From positions 62,001-126,000 of the forward strand of contig JBOEGZ010000005.1 in NCBI GenBank assembly GCA_050633705.1: a stretch of 64,000 bases of DNA, in the 5' to 3' direction. This DNA comes from JAJFHI01 sp050633705 (GTDB lineage Bacteria; Pseudomonadota; Alphaproteobacteria; Rhizobiales; Hyphomicrobiaceae). A model generated the notes under the pieces. It made no database searches. It saw nothing but the letters and a program-made list of their open reading frames with translations, and was not told the DNA's origin. The translations under genes were made by a program, and so were the position numbers. Of this stretch, positions 44,994 through 53,459 are shown piece by piece (the stretch's first letter is position 1; each line of letters opens with the position of its first letter).

Positions 44994-46784
44994 CTAGCCG
45001 ATTACTTTGGCCCGGTCAGCTTCAAGTCTTGCCGATGCGGAGGGCCAACTTGCTGTCACCCAATCGTCCGTTCCAAACAGCCAGTACCACAGGCGGTTGC
45101 GACGGGCGTGCCGCTCAACAGTTGCTCGGTACATCGCCTCCATATTCGCCGACATGGTCTCCAACAACTGCGTGGGTCGGTTTGCATCTGTAACCACCGC
45201 ATCCATGCGCGAGGACAACAAGGTTAAATCGCGGGCACTCGTCTCACGCCACGTTTCAATTGAGCTGGCCAGCGTGTGTTGATTGGCGTTGAGCTTCATC
45301 AATGCCTCGTGGACTTGTCCCACCTCATGCACGAATTCTGAGGTATCTTCCCGGTCACGACCAATTTCGGCATCTAAGAGTGTTTTTAGCTCTTTGAGAG
45401 AGGATTGGATATCGGTGCGCTGTCCATCAACATTCAGTGCCAATGCCGCAAGGCGTTCACTCAAAGCTGCAAAACTTGTCTCAGCAGCGCTGGCTTGAGA
45501 CGACACGCGCCCATCCAGAACTTTGAGTTCCGTTCCAAGCCTCGTGCTCAGGGTCTGCAATTCCTTGGGATCTGCCCCCACACCGCCTTCGCTATTCATG
45601 ACGGCTTCTTCGATCAAGTCTAAGCGTTCGTTTATTGGCTTAAAGTCAATATCAACGCTGCCACGATCTGAAATCAACGTTTCAAGATCGGAAATGCGAT
45701 CACCAACATCAGACACATCGTGGCTTCGGTCTTTTTGAATTTCGCGAATGACAGCTTCCAGTGATGCCAATCGATCAACAACCGGCCCCACATCCATATC
45801 ACCACCCGTATTGGCGTAACGCGCCAACTGAGTTTCGATTTTGCCAAGCCGATTGTTAAGCTGGCTCATCTCATCCATCACAGCTTCAATTCGGCTTGCC
45901 AATCCGGCATCATAAATCGGCTGTGGCACCGCCGTTTCGACGAAGTTCTCAGCATTGCTTGGAGGTTGTTGAGGTGGCGGCGCGGGATAAGTCTCGTATT
46001 CCACATATGGAGAGGGTTCGGATGCCGGTTGTCCATCGTGTTGTAAGCTAGAAAGCACCTCAGAAAACGTCCGCCGCTCATTGGCAAGGTCAGTTCCCAG
46101 CGCCCTCACCATTTGTTCGAGCGCATCCAACCTAGAGTTCTGGATCGAATCTGTTGGCGACCCTGTCATCGTGCTGCGATGATGAGATGCCTGCTGGGTG
46201 GCGTAACGCACACCAGAAGCAGGCATTCGAATTCGTTCTCTCGGTGTCTCACGCACGTTACTTTGTCCTCTTGTTTCGACATGACCGGCGTTACGATCGA
46301 GTAATTCGATCCCGGCAACTTCAGATCTCATTTCAAATAAAACGTCGATAAGGTCTTCGGCGTTAATCGGGTGTTGTTTGCGGTTGGAAAAATGAGCCGC
46401 ATGATGAAGCACATCTTCCAGCTCACGCGAAGACCGTGGTTCGTCATGCAGTTTTGTAGAACTGACTGGAAATTGACTTGCAACAATTGCCGCAGTCTCG
46501 CGCATCAAGCTGGGAACATGAACACCACGCACCTGCAAGGCCGCGGCCGTTTCAGGAATACGAGTCGTGGCCAGTAGCAAGTGAGCAATCCGCACTTCGC
46601 CTGCCCGGTGGGCTGCGGCGATATCATAGGCGTGATTGAAACACGCCATCACGATGTCGTCGACGACAAAGGCCTCACCGTCAACGTATTTGCGGCTTCG
46701 CGCCTCATCACCGCGTTGGGAATGGTCCACATAATCGTGCGCCAATCTCAGATCGAGATCTCGACCCCTGTACGCCATACTCAA
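44994..46784 (-). CDS. Clp-N-like domain fused to long coiled coil, no ATPase
   Basis: 596 residues. Residues about 36-150 resemble the double-repeat N-domain of Clp ATPases: DDIVMACFNHAYDIAAAHRAGEVRIAHLLLATTRI ... ELEDVLHHAAHFSNRKQHPINAEDLIDVLFEM. A Pro/Gln/Ser-rich linker follows (residues 180-275, with APPPQQPPS). Then about 280 residues are strongly heptad-like (SRIEAVMDEMSQLNNRLGKIETQLARYA through MDAVVTDANRPTQLLETMSANMEAMY). A C-terminal Trp-rich segment (NRLWYWLFGTDDWVTASWPS) could bind a membrane. There are no Walker motifs. It is probably an adaptor or scaffold; no function is established that I can name. Confidence 0.8.
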   Translation of the reverse strand: MSMAYRGRDLDLRLAHDYVDHSQRGDEARSRKYVDGEAFVVDDIVMACFNHAYDIAAAHRAGEVRIAHLLLATTRIPETAAALQVRGVHVPSLMRETAAIVASQFPVSSTKLHDEPRSSRELEDVLHHAAHFSNRKQHPINAEDLIDVLFEMRSEVAGIELLDRNAGHVETRGQSNVRETPRERIRMPASGVRYATQQASHHRSTMTGSPTDSIQNSRLDALEQMVRALGTDLANERRTFSEVLSSLQHDGQPASEPSPYVEYETYPAPPPQQPPSNAENFVETAVPQPIYDAGLASRIEAVMDEMSQLNNRLGKIETQLARYANTGGDMDVGPVVDRLASLEAVIREIQKDRSHDVSDVGDRISDLETLISDRGSVDIDFKPINERLDLIEEAVMNSEGGVGADPKELQTLSTRLGTELKVLDGRVSSQASAAETSFAALSERLAALALNVDGQRTDIQSSLKELKTLLDAEIGRDREDTSEFVHEVGQVHEALMKLNANQHTLASSIETWRETSARDLTLLSSRMDAVVTDANRPTQLLETMSANMEAMYRATVERHARRNRLWYWLFGTDDWVTASWPSASARLEADRAKVIG

Positions 46785-47161
46785 AACTCCTCACTGGGCC
46801 GGAGAAAAAGCAACTCCTCGTCCACGACCCAAAACGCACGTCTGTCACATTCTATCGTGACGACAAGGACCACCGTGACGCCGAAACCAGCATCTGCATG
46901 TCAACATTCCAACCGAGCCAAATACTTAGCCGCAAAAAACGTCACATCCTTGACTTATCGCAGAATAAACACATCTGAACACCACGGCGAGAGGACAATG
47001 CGCAAAGCAGTAGCTCTTGGTAAATTTCCTGATCAGCGGTCATTTTCACGCGCTAGGCGACATTCTGCAATGGTTTCGGGCCAATTCATCGTCGACCAAT
47101 ACCGACTTTTTACCGCACGATTTGAAACAACAGAACATCCAGAATGACAACAATTCTCCAG
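46785..47161. other. Intergenic region upstream of the Clp-N/coiled-coil gene
   Basis: About 375 bases. A forward 49-codon frame at 46998-47147 (starts MRKAVALGK) has GAGAGG three bases before its ATG but no protein-family resemblance; I do not call it. Nothing else is seen. Confidence 0.35.
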
Positions 47162-47848
47162 CTATAGCAATCTGTCGGCCTGCGGTGGCACGTGTAAATC
47201 GGGTCCCTCATTACTGGAATTATTCACAGACTTGCTCACCGGACGGATCGACAAAAGCCCGTTAGGCGGCGGAACCAAAAGGTGGCGAATGTCTTCGGCG
47301 CTACCAGACCGGCAATCAAGCCACAATGAAAAATGCTCAGGATTGAGGATCAACGGCATTCGATCATGGATACCGCCCATATCTTCATTGGCTGCGGTTG
47401 TAAGAATTGCCATCGTTTCAAGTTCGCTACCATCTCCTCCAAGCCAATGCTCCCACAGCCCGGCAAAGGCCAACGGAGATTTGGCTGCTTTCGGCGCGAT
47501 CAAATGCGGCTGTTTTGCTCCTGGCTTTCCCGTCCACTCGTAAAATCCATCGGCTGGGATGAGACACCTGCGGTGGCGCAGACTGGCGCGAAACGAAGGT
47601 TTTTCATGTGCTGTTTCACTGCGCGCATTGATCAGCGTCGAAAATTCGCGTGGATCTTTCACCCAAGATGGAATGAGACCCCAGCGCACAAGCGCCATTT
47701 CGCGGGCCCCCGACAACCCGGTACGAATAATCGTCACCGGTTGCGTTGGAGCTATATTATAGCGTGGTGGAAAAAGCAGAGTGTCGGCAGCATCCGCCCA
47801 TTCACGGATCGCTTCCGGCTTAGAAATCAGTGTATATCGTGAACACAT
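47162..47848 (-). CDS. SRAP-domain DNA-protein crosslink protein (YedK/HMCES family)
   Basis: 228 residues. The SRAP family forms a stable thiazolidine link to abasic sites in single-stranded DNA through Cys2. Here the N-terminus is MCSRYT: Cys2 is retained, Gly3 is replaced by Ser. Other conserved parts are present: RYNIAPTQPV, RWGLIPSWVKDP, INARSETAHEKPSFR, RRCLIPADGFYEW (catalytic Glu), and IHDRMPLIL (catalytic His). It is expected to be active. Divergent from the Nudix gene. Confidence 0.93.
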   Translation of the reverse strand: MCSRYTLISKPEAIREWADAADTLLFPPRYNIAPTQPVTIIRTGLSGAREMALVRWGLIPSWVKDPREFSTLINARSETAHEKPSFRASLRHRRCLIPADGFYEWTGKPGAKQPHLIAPKAAKSPLAFAGLWEHWLGGDGSELETMAILTTAANEDMGGIHDRMPLILNPEHFSLWLDCRSGSAEDIRHLLVPPPNGLLSIRPVSKSVNNSSNEGPDLHVPPQADRLL

Positions 47849-47909
47849 AGCCTCAATGTTATCCGAGCCCGACGCAAAACTCTAGTCAACAACCAAAGTG
47901 GGAAGAAAC

Positions 47910-48404
47910 GTGCCAGAAGAGTCGGACGTCAAAAAACCGGACACCGAACAGGAACAACAGCATAAACGTGATGTCAGCGCCTCAGTGATTTGCGTGCGCG
48001 CTGCCAGCGTTATCGTCTTGCAGGGTGATCAGGTCTTAATGGTCAAGCGGCGCCGTCCACCGGCGCGCAATCTTTGGAGTTTTCCAGGAGGTAAAATGGA
48101 GGGGCGCGAAAGCCCCGCCGAAACCGCCACTCGCGAAGCGTTAGAGGAAACCGGACTAACCATTACGCTGTTAGGGACCCTTGGCACAAATACGTCGACA
48201 ATTCCTGCAACAACCAAAAGCGCTGCCTATCAGTTTGAAATCAATGTTTTCACAGGGTTTGTCAGCGCCGGCACCTTGTGCGCAGGCGACGATGCCGAAG
48301 AAGCCCGCTACATACATTTCAATGATGTCGCGAATTATGAGACAACTGAAGGTGCCCGAGCCTGGATTGAAAAGGCCCGGAAATTCCATGCTGGCCTTAA
48401 ATAA
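47910..48404 (+). CDS. Nudix hydrolase
   Basis: 164 residues from GTG 47910 (GGAAG four bases upstream; GTG 47898 is an alternative). The Nudix box is complete: GGKMEGRESPAETATREALEETGL (G-x5-E-x7-REALEETG, where all acidic positions are kept). It follows the usual N-terminal strand VIVLQGDQVLMVKRRRPPARNLWSFPGG. An acidic N-terminal segment with a poly-Gln/Glu patch precedes the domain. Pyrophosphohydrolase of an unknown nucleoside diphosphate derivative, such as an ADP-ribose or oxidised nucleotide. Confidence 0.92.
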   Translation: MPEESDVKKPDTEQEQQHKRDVSASVICVRAASVIVLQGDQVLMVKRRRPPARNLWSFPGGKMEGRESPAETATREALEETGLTITLLGTLGTNTSTIPATTKSAAYQFEINVFTGFVSAGTLCAGDDAEEARYIHFNDVANYETTEGARAWIEKARKFHAGLK

Positions 48405-48506
48405 GACAACGAACTGGCCACCCATGGCATGCACGAGCCGAGAATCAACGTTAGAATCTAAGCTCTATACGCCTGAGATTGTTTTTTTTTGAGAACCGCT
48501 TTTGTC

Positions 48507-48932
48507 ATGATGCGATCCAGTTTCCCTTCGACCAAGATCGTCGCGAGCATTTTAATCGGCTTCACGATCTCGATTGGTATGCCGGTCGCAACGCCAACAC
48601 ATGCCAATGCGCAAAACCTATCCAAGGATGTCAAACCATATGACGATCGCATTCTTCGTCTTTCGGAGATTCTAGGTGCGGTGCATTATCTGCGGGCACT
48701 TTGTGGTTCAAATGATGAGCAACTTTGGCGCAAAAAAATGCAGGACCTGACACGTGCCGAAGGCTCTTCTGCCTTGCGCCGAGCCCGCCTAACGCGGCGC
48801 TTCAATCAAGGTTATCGTAGTTATCAGCGCACATATAATGTTTGCACGCCGTCGGCAAAAACAACAATTAACCGGTTCCTTGTTGAAGGCGTGCAGATCA
48901 GCGAACAGCTTTTCAAGAGCTATCCAAAGTAA
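48507..48932 (+). CDS. TIGR02301 family exported protein
   Basis: 141 residues. Sec signal peptide ending ANA|QNL, then the family core: PYDDRILRLSEILGAVHYLRALCGSNDEQLWRKKM, RRARLTRRFNQGYRSYQRTYNVCTPSAKTTINRFLVEGVQISEQL, with two Cys that could form a disulfide. TIGR02301 is a family of unknown function typical of Hyphomicrobiales, which supports the taxonomic placement, and it often follows a Nudix gene as here. The start is ATG 48507 or 48510; a run of ten T and a TTG at 48489 precede it. Confidence 0.85.
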   Translation: MMRSSFPSTKIVASILIGFTISIGMPVATPTHANAQNLSKDVKPYDDRILRLSEILGAVHYLRALCGSNDEQLWRKKMQDLTRAEGSSALRRARLTRRFNQGYRSYQRTYNVCTPSAKTTINRFLVEGVQISEQLFKSYPK

Positions 48933-49144
48933 CCATTTTCACGGCTTTTGCAGCGCAAAAATCACGAATGCGATATCGAAACCACATTCGTGTGCAAATG
49001 ACGCGGGTGGGGGAAATTTACAATGAATTGCGCACAGCGTCTCAAGCTGTCGCCTCCCGTGTTAGATCGAATACACAGCACCATTGATTCAATTTAACAG
49101 CGGTTCAATTTCACGACCGTCAGATGTATCAGGAACAAGTTACT

Positions 49145-49390
49145 ATGCGAACGCGACCGCTTGGCGAAATTGATGATGAAAGCTTCAAGGCCCTCGATCT
49201 GATCCTAGCTGCCTGGGATGAAGGTGAAGAAACCGGCGTCGCGCCAGAAACGATGGCATACGCCGCAATTTTCACAGCTATGACCGACCTTGTTACGCTA
49301 TTTGGTGAGGACGAAGTGGCTAAACTTGTCAGTGGATTGGAAGACCGCGTTCGCATTGGTGAATTCAGCATGCACCAAACCCGTCAGTAA
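49145..49390 (+). CDS. Small acidic protein, unknown
   Basis: 81 residues from ATG 49145 (AGGA ten bases upstream); ATG 49124 would add seven residues. Helical and acidic: DDESFKALDLILAAWDEGEETGVAPETMAYAAIFTAMTDLVTLFGEDEVAKLVSGLEDRVRIGEF. No signal peptide. No family recognised by eye, though proteins of this size and pattern occur in related genomes. Convergent with the LysE gene. Confidence 0.7.
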   Translation: MRTRPLGEIDDESFKALDLILAAWDEGEETGVAPETMAYAAIFTAMTDLVTLFGEDEVAKLVSGLEDRVRIGEFSMHQTRQ

Positions 49391-49415
49391 TAGGCACCAA
49401 CGGGCACGATTAAAA

Positions 49416-50075
49416 TCAACCGATAGAAAGATAATTCGGCACCATTTCACCAATCAAAACACCACCAAATACAAGCAAAACCAAACCCGCAATCTTATTT
49501 ATATAGGTCAATTTACTTGGGTTTAGTTTATGACGAATGCTGCCGATGAACTTTGACAACCCCACCCACCAGGCCAGGCTTCCGGCCATGATGGCGGCCA
49601 CCATGATCAATGCATCGATCACACCACTCACTTCGACAAATGTGCTAACGCCCCCGAAAATTGCAAACAATCCAAGGACGGCACCAGGGTTTGTAATCGT
49701 TAGAAAGAACGTCTTAGGGATGTCCCAAACATAAGTCCGTAAAGACACGGCAGCATCATCCTGCCCGCGATAGGCATCGAGTTGCGGCTCTGTTGCAAAC
49801 AACTTCAGACCGAATGCAATGAGTGCCAACCCTCCGACAATTTGAATGATTGCCCTGTGATCTTGCACAGCCCCCGTGATCGCCCCAACACCAAGTGCTG
49901 CAAAAAGGGCAATCAATCCGTCACCGAGGACCGCGCCGATCCCGGCGGCAACGCCACCCCAAAAACCTCGTTCGATCGCGCGTTGAATACAAAGAACATT
50001 GACCGGGCCAACGGGTGCGGCAACCAGCACACCGATTACGAGGCCCACTGGAATCAATAATGGGTTAGGAAACAT
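49416..50075 (-). CDS. LysE-family transporter
   Basis: 219 residues with about six membrane segments. The N-terminal motif VGLVIGVLVAAPVGPVNVLCIQRAIERGFWGGVAAGIGAVLGDGLIALFAALG is diagnostic of LysE/RhtB exporters (amino acids or homoserine lactones). The start is ATG 50075, directly after GGGGGGA at six bases; the longer frame to 50144 is rejected. The substrate is unknown. Confidence 0.9.
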   Translation of the reverse strand: MFPNPLLIPVGLVIGVLVAAPVGPVNVLCIQRAIERGFWGGVAAGIGAVLGDGLIALFAALGVGAITGAVQDHRAIIQIVGGLALIAFGLKLFATEPQLDAYRGQDDAAVSLRTYVWDIPKTFFLTITNPGAVLGLFAIFGGVSTFVEVSGVIDALIMVAAIMAGSLAWWVGLSKFIGSIRHKLNPSKLTYINKIAGLVLLVFGGVLIGEMVPNYLSIG

Positions 50076-50575
50076 CAACGTCCCCCCAACTGCTTCGAAT
50101 TTGGCAATCCGAGCGGCAATTGACGCGGCGGGACAAGCCGGCAAAACAGGCGGGTGTTTGTAAATCTATTCTTGGTGTTCGTTGCATAAGGCGGAAACCA
50201 ACCGGTCGTCGCCAGCTTGGCGCACCGTTGCCGTTTGATTGTTTGCACCTTTTGCCCACCCTGTTTGATTTCAACACCTAAGACGTAGTTGCGTCGCATC
50301 CCCTTGTCCACGTGATGGGCAGATTTTCTTTGCCAGCACGCCAGTCAGTTATACTCACAACGCTTTTAATGGCGTTTTAGCCCAGGACCATTCCCGCTGG
50401 GTTAATCAAATTTGCGGCATAACTTCGCTGCTAAACCATCAAAGCCCCTGATTTTTCTCAAATTCGAGCATTCCGACGGCAAATTACATTAACCATAACC
50501 AAAAGTAGGCATGGTAAACGTTAAAATGAAGGGATACCCGGATTGCTCATACAAAACATGAGCAGGGGGTGCACA
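50076..50575. other. Intergenic region between divergent LysE and L,D-transpeptidase genes
   Basis: About 500 bases. The first 230 (next to LysE) hold nothing recognised. The last 90 bases before the L,D-transpeptidase contain TTAACCAT at 50489-50496 and GGTAAACGTTAA at 50513-50524, which resemble CtrA-type half sites. Confidence 0.45.
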
Positions 50576-51316
50576 ATGATTGCACGCATTATCGCTGTAG
50601 TTCTGGCCGCAATTTGTTTCGCGACTCCAGCCACAGCGGCAAAGAAAAAGAACGACGCATGGGCTCAATCTTCAAAGAGCTGGAAGAAGAACTACTACAA
50701 GAAAAAATACCGCAAGAAGTACGGTAAGAAGTATAGCAAAAAGTACCGTAAGAAATACGGTAAGAAGTACTCCAAAAAGAAAAAGTACAATAAAAAATTC
50801 CCACCAGGTGCTGCAAAATGGTCCGGTGGGCCAAAGCCATTTCTATCAGGCAAATCTCCGGGAACCGTACGGTTTCGTGGCAAATATAAAGTCGGTTCGA
50901 TTGTGATCGATTCCCGACGCCGCAAACTTTATTATGTTCTGCCAGGCAAACGCGCTTATCGCTATCCGATCGCAGTTGGCAAAGCTGGTTTTGGCTGGAC
51001 AGGTGTTAAAAGAATTACGCGTAAAGCAAAATGGCCAGGTTGGACGCCACCAAAAGAAATGCGTCGTCGCAAACCAAATTTGCCTAAACACATGACAGGT
51101 GGCCTCTATAATCCACTTGGTGCAAGGGCTTTATATCTTGGCAGTTCGCTTTATCGAATTCACGGCACATATAACACAGCGTCTATTGGTACAGCTTCTT
51201 CGTCAGGGTGCTTTCGCATGCACAATCAACATGTCGTACATCTGTCAAAAATTGCAGGCATTGGAACGACGGTGTACGTGCGCAGGTCACTGCCCAAATA
51301 CGTTGCTTCGAAATAA
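50576..51316 (+). CDS. L,D-transpeptidase (YkuD) with tandem Lys/Tyr repeat
   Basis: 246 residues from ATG 50576 (AGGGGG 7 bases upstream). Signal peptide ending ATA|AKKK, then a striking basic repeat: KKYRKKYGKKYS occurs twice in tandem at residues 43-54 and 55-66, followed by KKKKYNKK. The YkuD domain follows (VGSIVIDSRRRKLYYVLPGKRAYRYPIAVGKAGFGWTGVKRI, RIHGTYNTASIGTASSSGCFRMHN), with the catalytic Cys212 in SSSGCFRM and its His. It forms 3-3 peptidoglycan crosslinks or attaches proteins to peptidoglycan. The repeat could bind anionic wall polymers. Confidence 0.9.
   Translation: MIARIIAVVLAAICFATPATAAKKKNDAWAQSSKSWKKNYYKKKYRKKYGKKYSKKYRKKYGKKYSKKKKYNKKFPPGAAKWSGGPKPFLSGKSPGTVRFRGKYKVGSIVIDSRRRKLYYVLPGKRAYRYPIAVGKAGFGWTGVKRITRKAKWPGWTPPKEMRRRKPNLPKHMTGGLYNPLGARALYLGSSLYRIHGTYNTASIGTASSSGCFRMHNQHVVHLSKIAGIGTTVYVRRSLPKYVASK
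50702..50773 (+). repeat. Two 36-base tandem units coding for KKYRKKYGKKYS
   Basis: Inside the L,D-transpeptidase gene. Protein units are identical; the DNA copies differ at a few third positions, so the repeat appears maintained at the protein level. Confidence 0.85.
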
Positions 51317-51371
51317 GCACGTTGGAGTTTCTTAGCGGTTCCAATCAGGGGCCAGAAAAGATTTCATGAGC

Positions 51372-51413
51372 AACGCGCGGGATTTGTTTAACGCTGTCCC
51401 GCGCGTTTTTTAT
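51372..51413 (+). terminator. Intrinsic terminator of the L,D-transpeptidase gene
   Basis: A stem of ten base pairs (ACGCGCGGGA with TCCCGCGCGT) followed by TTTTT, about 56 bases after the stop codon. Confidence 0.88.
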
Positions 51414-51487
51414 TTATAAAATTTGTAGGGAATTGGTCGGTTCCGACCAACAGCGATCTGGTAGCCTTGGACCACTGCACAGTTAGA

Positions 51488-51706
51488 CTATTGCACAAAG
51501 TGATAGAGGTAATCGTGTAACGGAGATGGGCCTGGCATCAAATTGATGCCAGCAGCTGACTTGGCAAGGTATAAAAACACGATCGCAGCCATCAACACTG
51601 CCGTGCCGCTCATGCCCAAGATCAGCCCGCGTGCAAGATCGCTGACAGCAAGACGCGCTGTTGTCGTTTGCTTTGTGCGCGTGTGAACCCTCGCCGACCG
51701 TGCCAT
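51488..51706 (-). CDS. Small single-span membrane protein
   Basis: 72 residues. A basic Arg/Thr-rich N-terminus (MARSARVHTRTKQTTTARLAVSDLARG) leads into one hydrophobic segment, LILGMSGTAVLMAAIVFLYLA, then a short tail ending LYHFVQ. AAGGG about 9 bases upstream supports the ATG at 51706. No family recognised. A longer overlapping frame in another phase is not protein-like. Confidence 0.7.
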   Translation of the reverse strand: MARSARVHTRTKQTTTARLAVSDLARGLILGMSGTAVLMAAIVFLYLAKSAAGINLMPGPSPLHDYLYHFVQ

Positions 51707-51977
51707 AAAAAAATACCCTTATTGATCCAACTTGGCACAAAACCAAGTTGCCCGTTAAGGTTTGCAAGCTAAAGGCCAGTCTTTGAGTTGTAAATCCATC
51801 TCACTGATAAAACTCGGAAAACGCGGCGGTTTTCCCAATCAATCAAGCGAGAAAGACCAAAACGAGGTTAACCGATGCACGGGTTATGAAGATCACGGCT
51901 ATGGCTTAAGACGCAGCACACAACCTCGCCGACGAGCTTAGAGATCATCAAGACCGTGCTTCGACACTGTGCTCCGA

Positions 51978-53312
51978 CTAGGCCCGGCAATTTTCCAAAA
52001 AGCGTACTGGAGCGCCTGCGGCCTTTCCGAGAATTTCACCGTCCCACATGACGCGATTACCACGAATGATGGTACCGACTGGCCAACCTTTAACTTTCTT
52101 GCCGTCATAGGGTGTCCACCCACATCGACTTGCAACTTGCGCATTCGAAATCGTTTCCTCGCGGCCCAGGTCGACAATCGTAAAGTCAGCGTCATACCCA
52201 ACCGCAATTCGACCCTTGTTGCGAATTCCAAAAATACGCTGGGGGCCATGCGACGTCAGATCCACAAACCGCTCCAGTGACAAGCGGCCCGCATTGACAT
52301 GATCCAGCATAATTGGAACCAAAGTCTGCACACCCGTCATACCCGAATGCGATTGAGGATAGGCGACATCCTTTTCAGACCTTAAATGCGGCGCATGATC
52401 TGAGCCCAACACATCGACGACACCAGACCTCACACCTTCCCAGATGCCAGCCTGATGCGCGCTATCACGGACAGGCGGGTTCATTTGTGCATATGTACCA
52501 AGCCGCTCGTAACAGTCTGGCGCAACGAGCGTCAGATGGTGTGGTGTTACTTCAACCGTTGCCCACTCTTTATGATCAGCCAAAAACACCATCTCATCTG
52601 CCGTGGAAATATGCAGAACATGAATACGTTTTTTATGTTTTTCAGCCAATCCTACGAGCCGCTTGGTGGCCATTAACGCGGCCGTCGCATCGCGCCAAAC
52701 AGGATGCGATGAGGGATCACCGGCAACGCGTTCATTCTCGCGCGCAATCAATCGCGGCTCATCCTCGGCATGAAACGCAGCACGGCGACCAAGGCTGGAA
52801 ATAATCCGGTCCAATGAAAGATCATCCTCAACCAACAGATCGCCGGTTGAAGAGCCCATAAAAACCTTTATCCCAGCAGACCCTTCCAATTGCTCCAAAT
52901 TGCAAATCTGATCAACATTCTCGCGTGTGCCGCCAACATAGAACGCAAAGTCACAGAACATACGGTTGCGCGCACGCTTGATTTTGTCGGCCAAGGTTTC
53001 TTTAGTGGTTGTCAAAGGCTTTGTGTTCGGCATTTCAAAGACTGCCGTCACGCCTCCCAGAACCGCCCCACGGCTGCCAGTTTCCAGGTCTTCCTTATGA
53101 TCAAGACCTGGTTCACGAAAATGCACCTGACTGTCGATGACGCCTGGTAGAATATGCAAACCCCTGGCATCAATAACTTGATCTGCCCCAGCTCCACCCA
53201 GCGCCCCGAGCGCCACGATCTGTCCATCTTTAACGCCAATATCGCAAATTTCTTGGCCCGCATGATTGACCACCGTTCCACCGCGACAAACGACGTCGTA
53301 ATTTTCTGCCAT
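51978..53312 (-). CDS. pyrC: Dihydroorotase (multifunctional-complex type)
   Basis: 444 residues. It closes carbamoyl aspartate to dihydroorotate in pyrimidine synthesis. Motifs: ILPGVIDSQVHFREPGLDHKEDLETGSRGAVLGGVTAVFEMPNT, GIKVFMGSSTGDLLV (carboxylated Lys), VTPHHLTL and LGSDHAPH. The usual first metal-binding His (HVHFREPG) is Gln here (QVHFREPG). This variant recurs in alphaproteobacterial members, to my knowledge, but could alter activity. Start: ATG 53312 with AGGGA upstream, not the longest frame. Confidence 0.88.
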   Translation of the reverse strand: MAENYDVVCRGGTVVNHAGQEICDIGVKDGQIVALGALGGAGADQVIDARGLHILPGVIDSQVHFREPGLDHKEDLETGSRGAVLGGVTAVFEMPNTKPLTTTKETLADKIKRARNRMFCDFAFYVGGTRENVDQICNLEQLEGSAGIKVFMGSSTGDLLVEDDLSLDRIISSLGRRAAFHAEDEPRLIARENERVAGDPSSHPVWRDATAALMATKRLVGLAEKHKKRIHVLHISTADEMVFLADHKEWATVEVTPHHLTLVAPDCYERLGTYAQMNPPVRDSAHQAGIWEGVRSGVVDVLGSDHAPHLRSEKDVAYPQSHSGMTGVQTLVPIMLDHVNAGRLSLERFVDLTSHGPQRIFGIRNKGRIAVGYDADFTIVDLGREETISNAQVASRCGWTPYDGKKVKGWPVGTIIRGNRVMWDGEILGKAAGAPVRFLENCRA

Positions 53313-53459
53313 GATATCAACGATCCCTATGCGACGGAGAGGCTGGCGTGTTAAAGCCCAACTCAAACACTCTGGCGAATAATTAGCCCCCGAGCCTTGC
53401 GAATTGCCACCCGCATACGTAAATCAACGCCCGAATGCAACCTAAAGAGCATCAACACT

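Noticed and set aside
46998..47147. 49-codon forward ORF (MRKAVALGK start)
   Set aside because: GAGAGG is only three bases from the ATG and the sequence resembles no family; antisense and intergenic context give no support.
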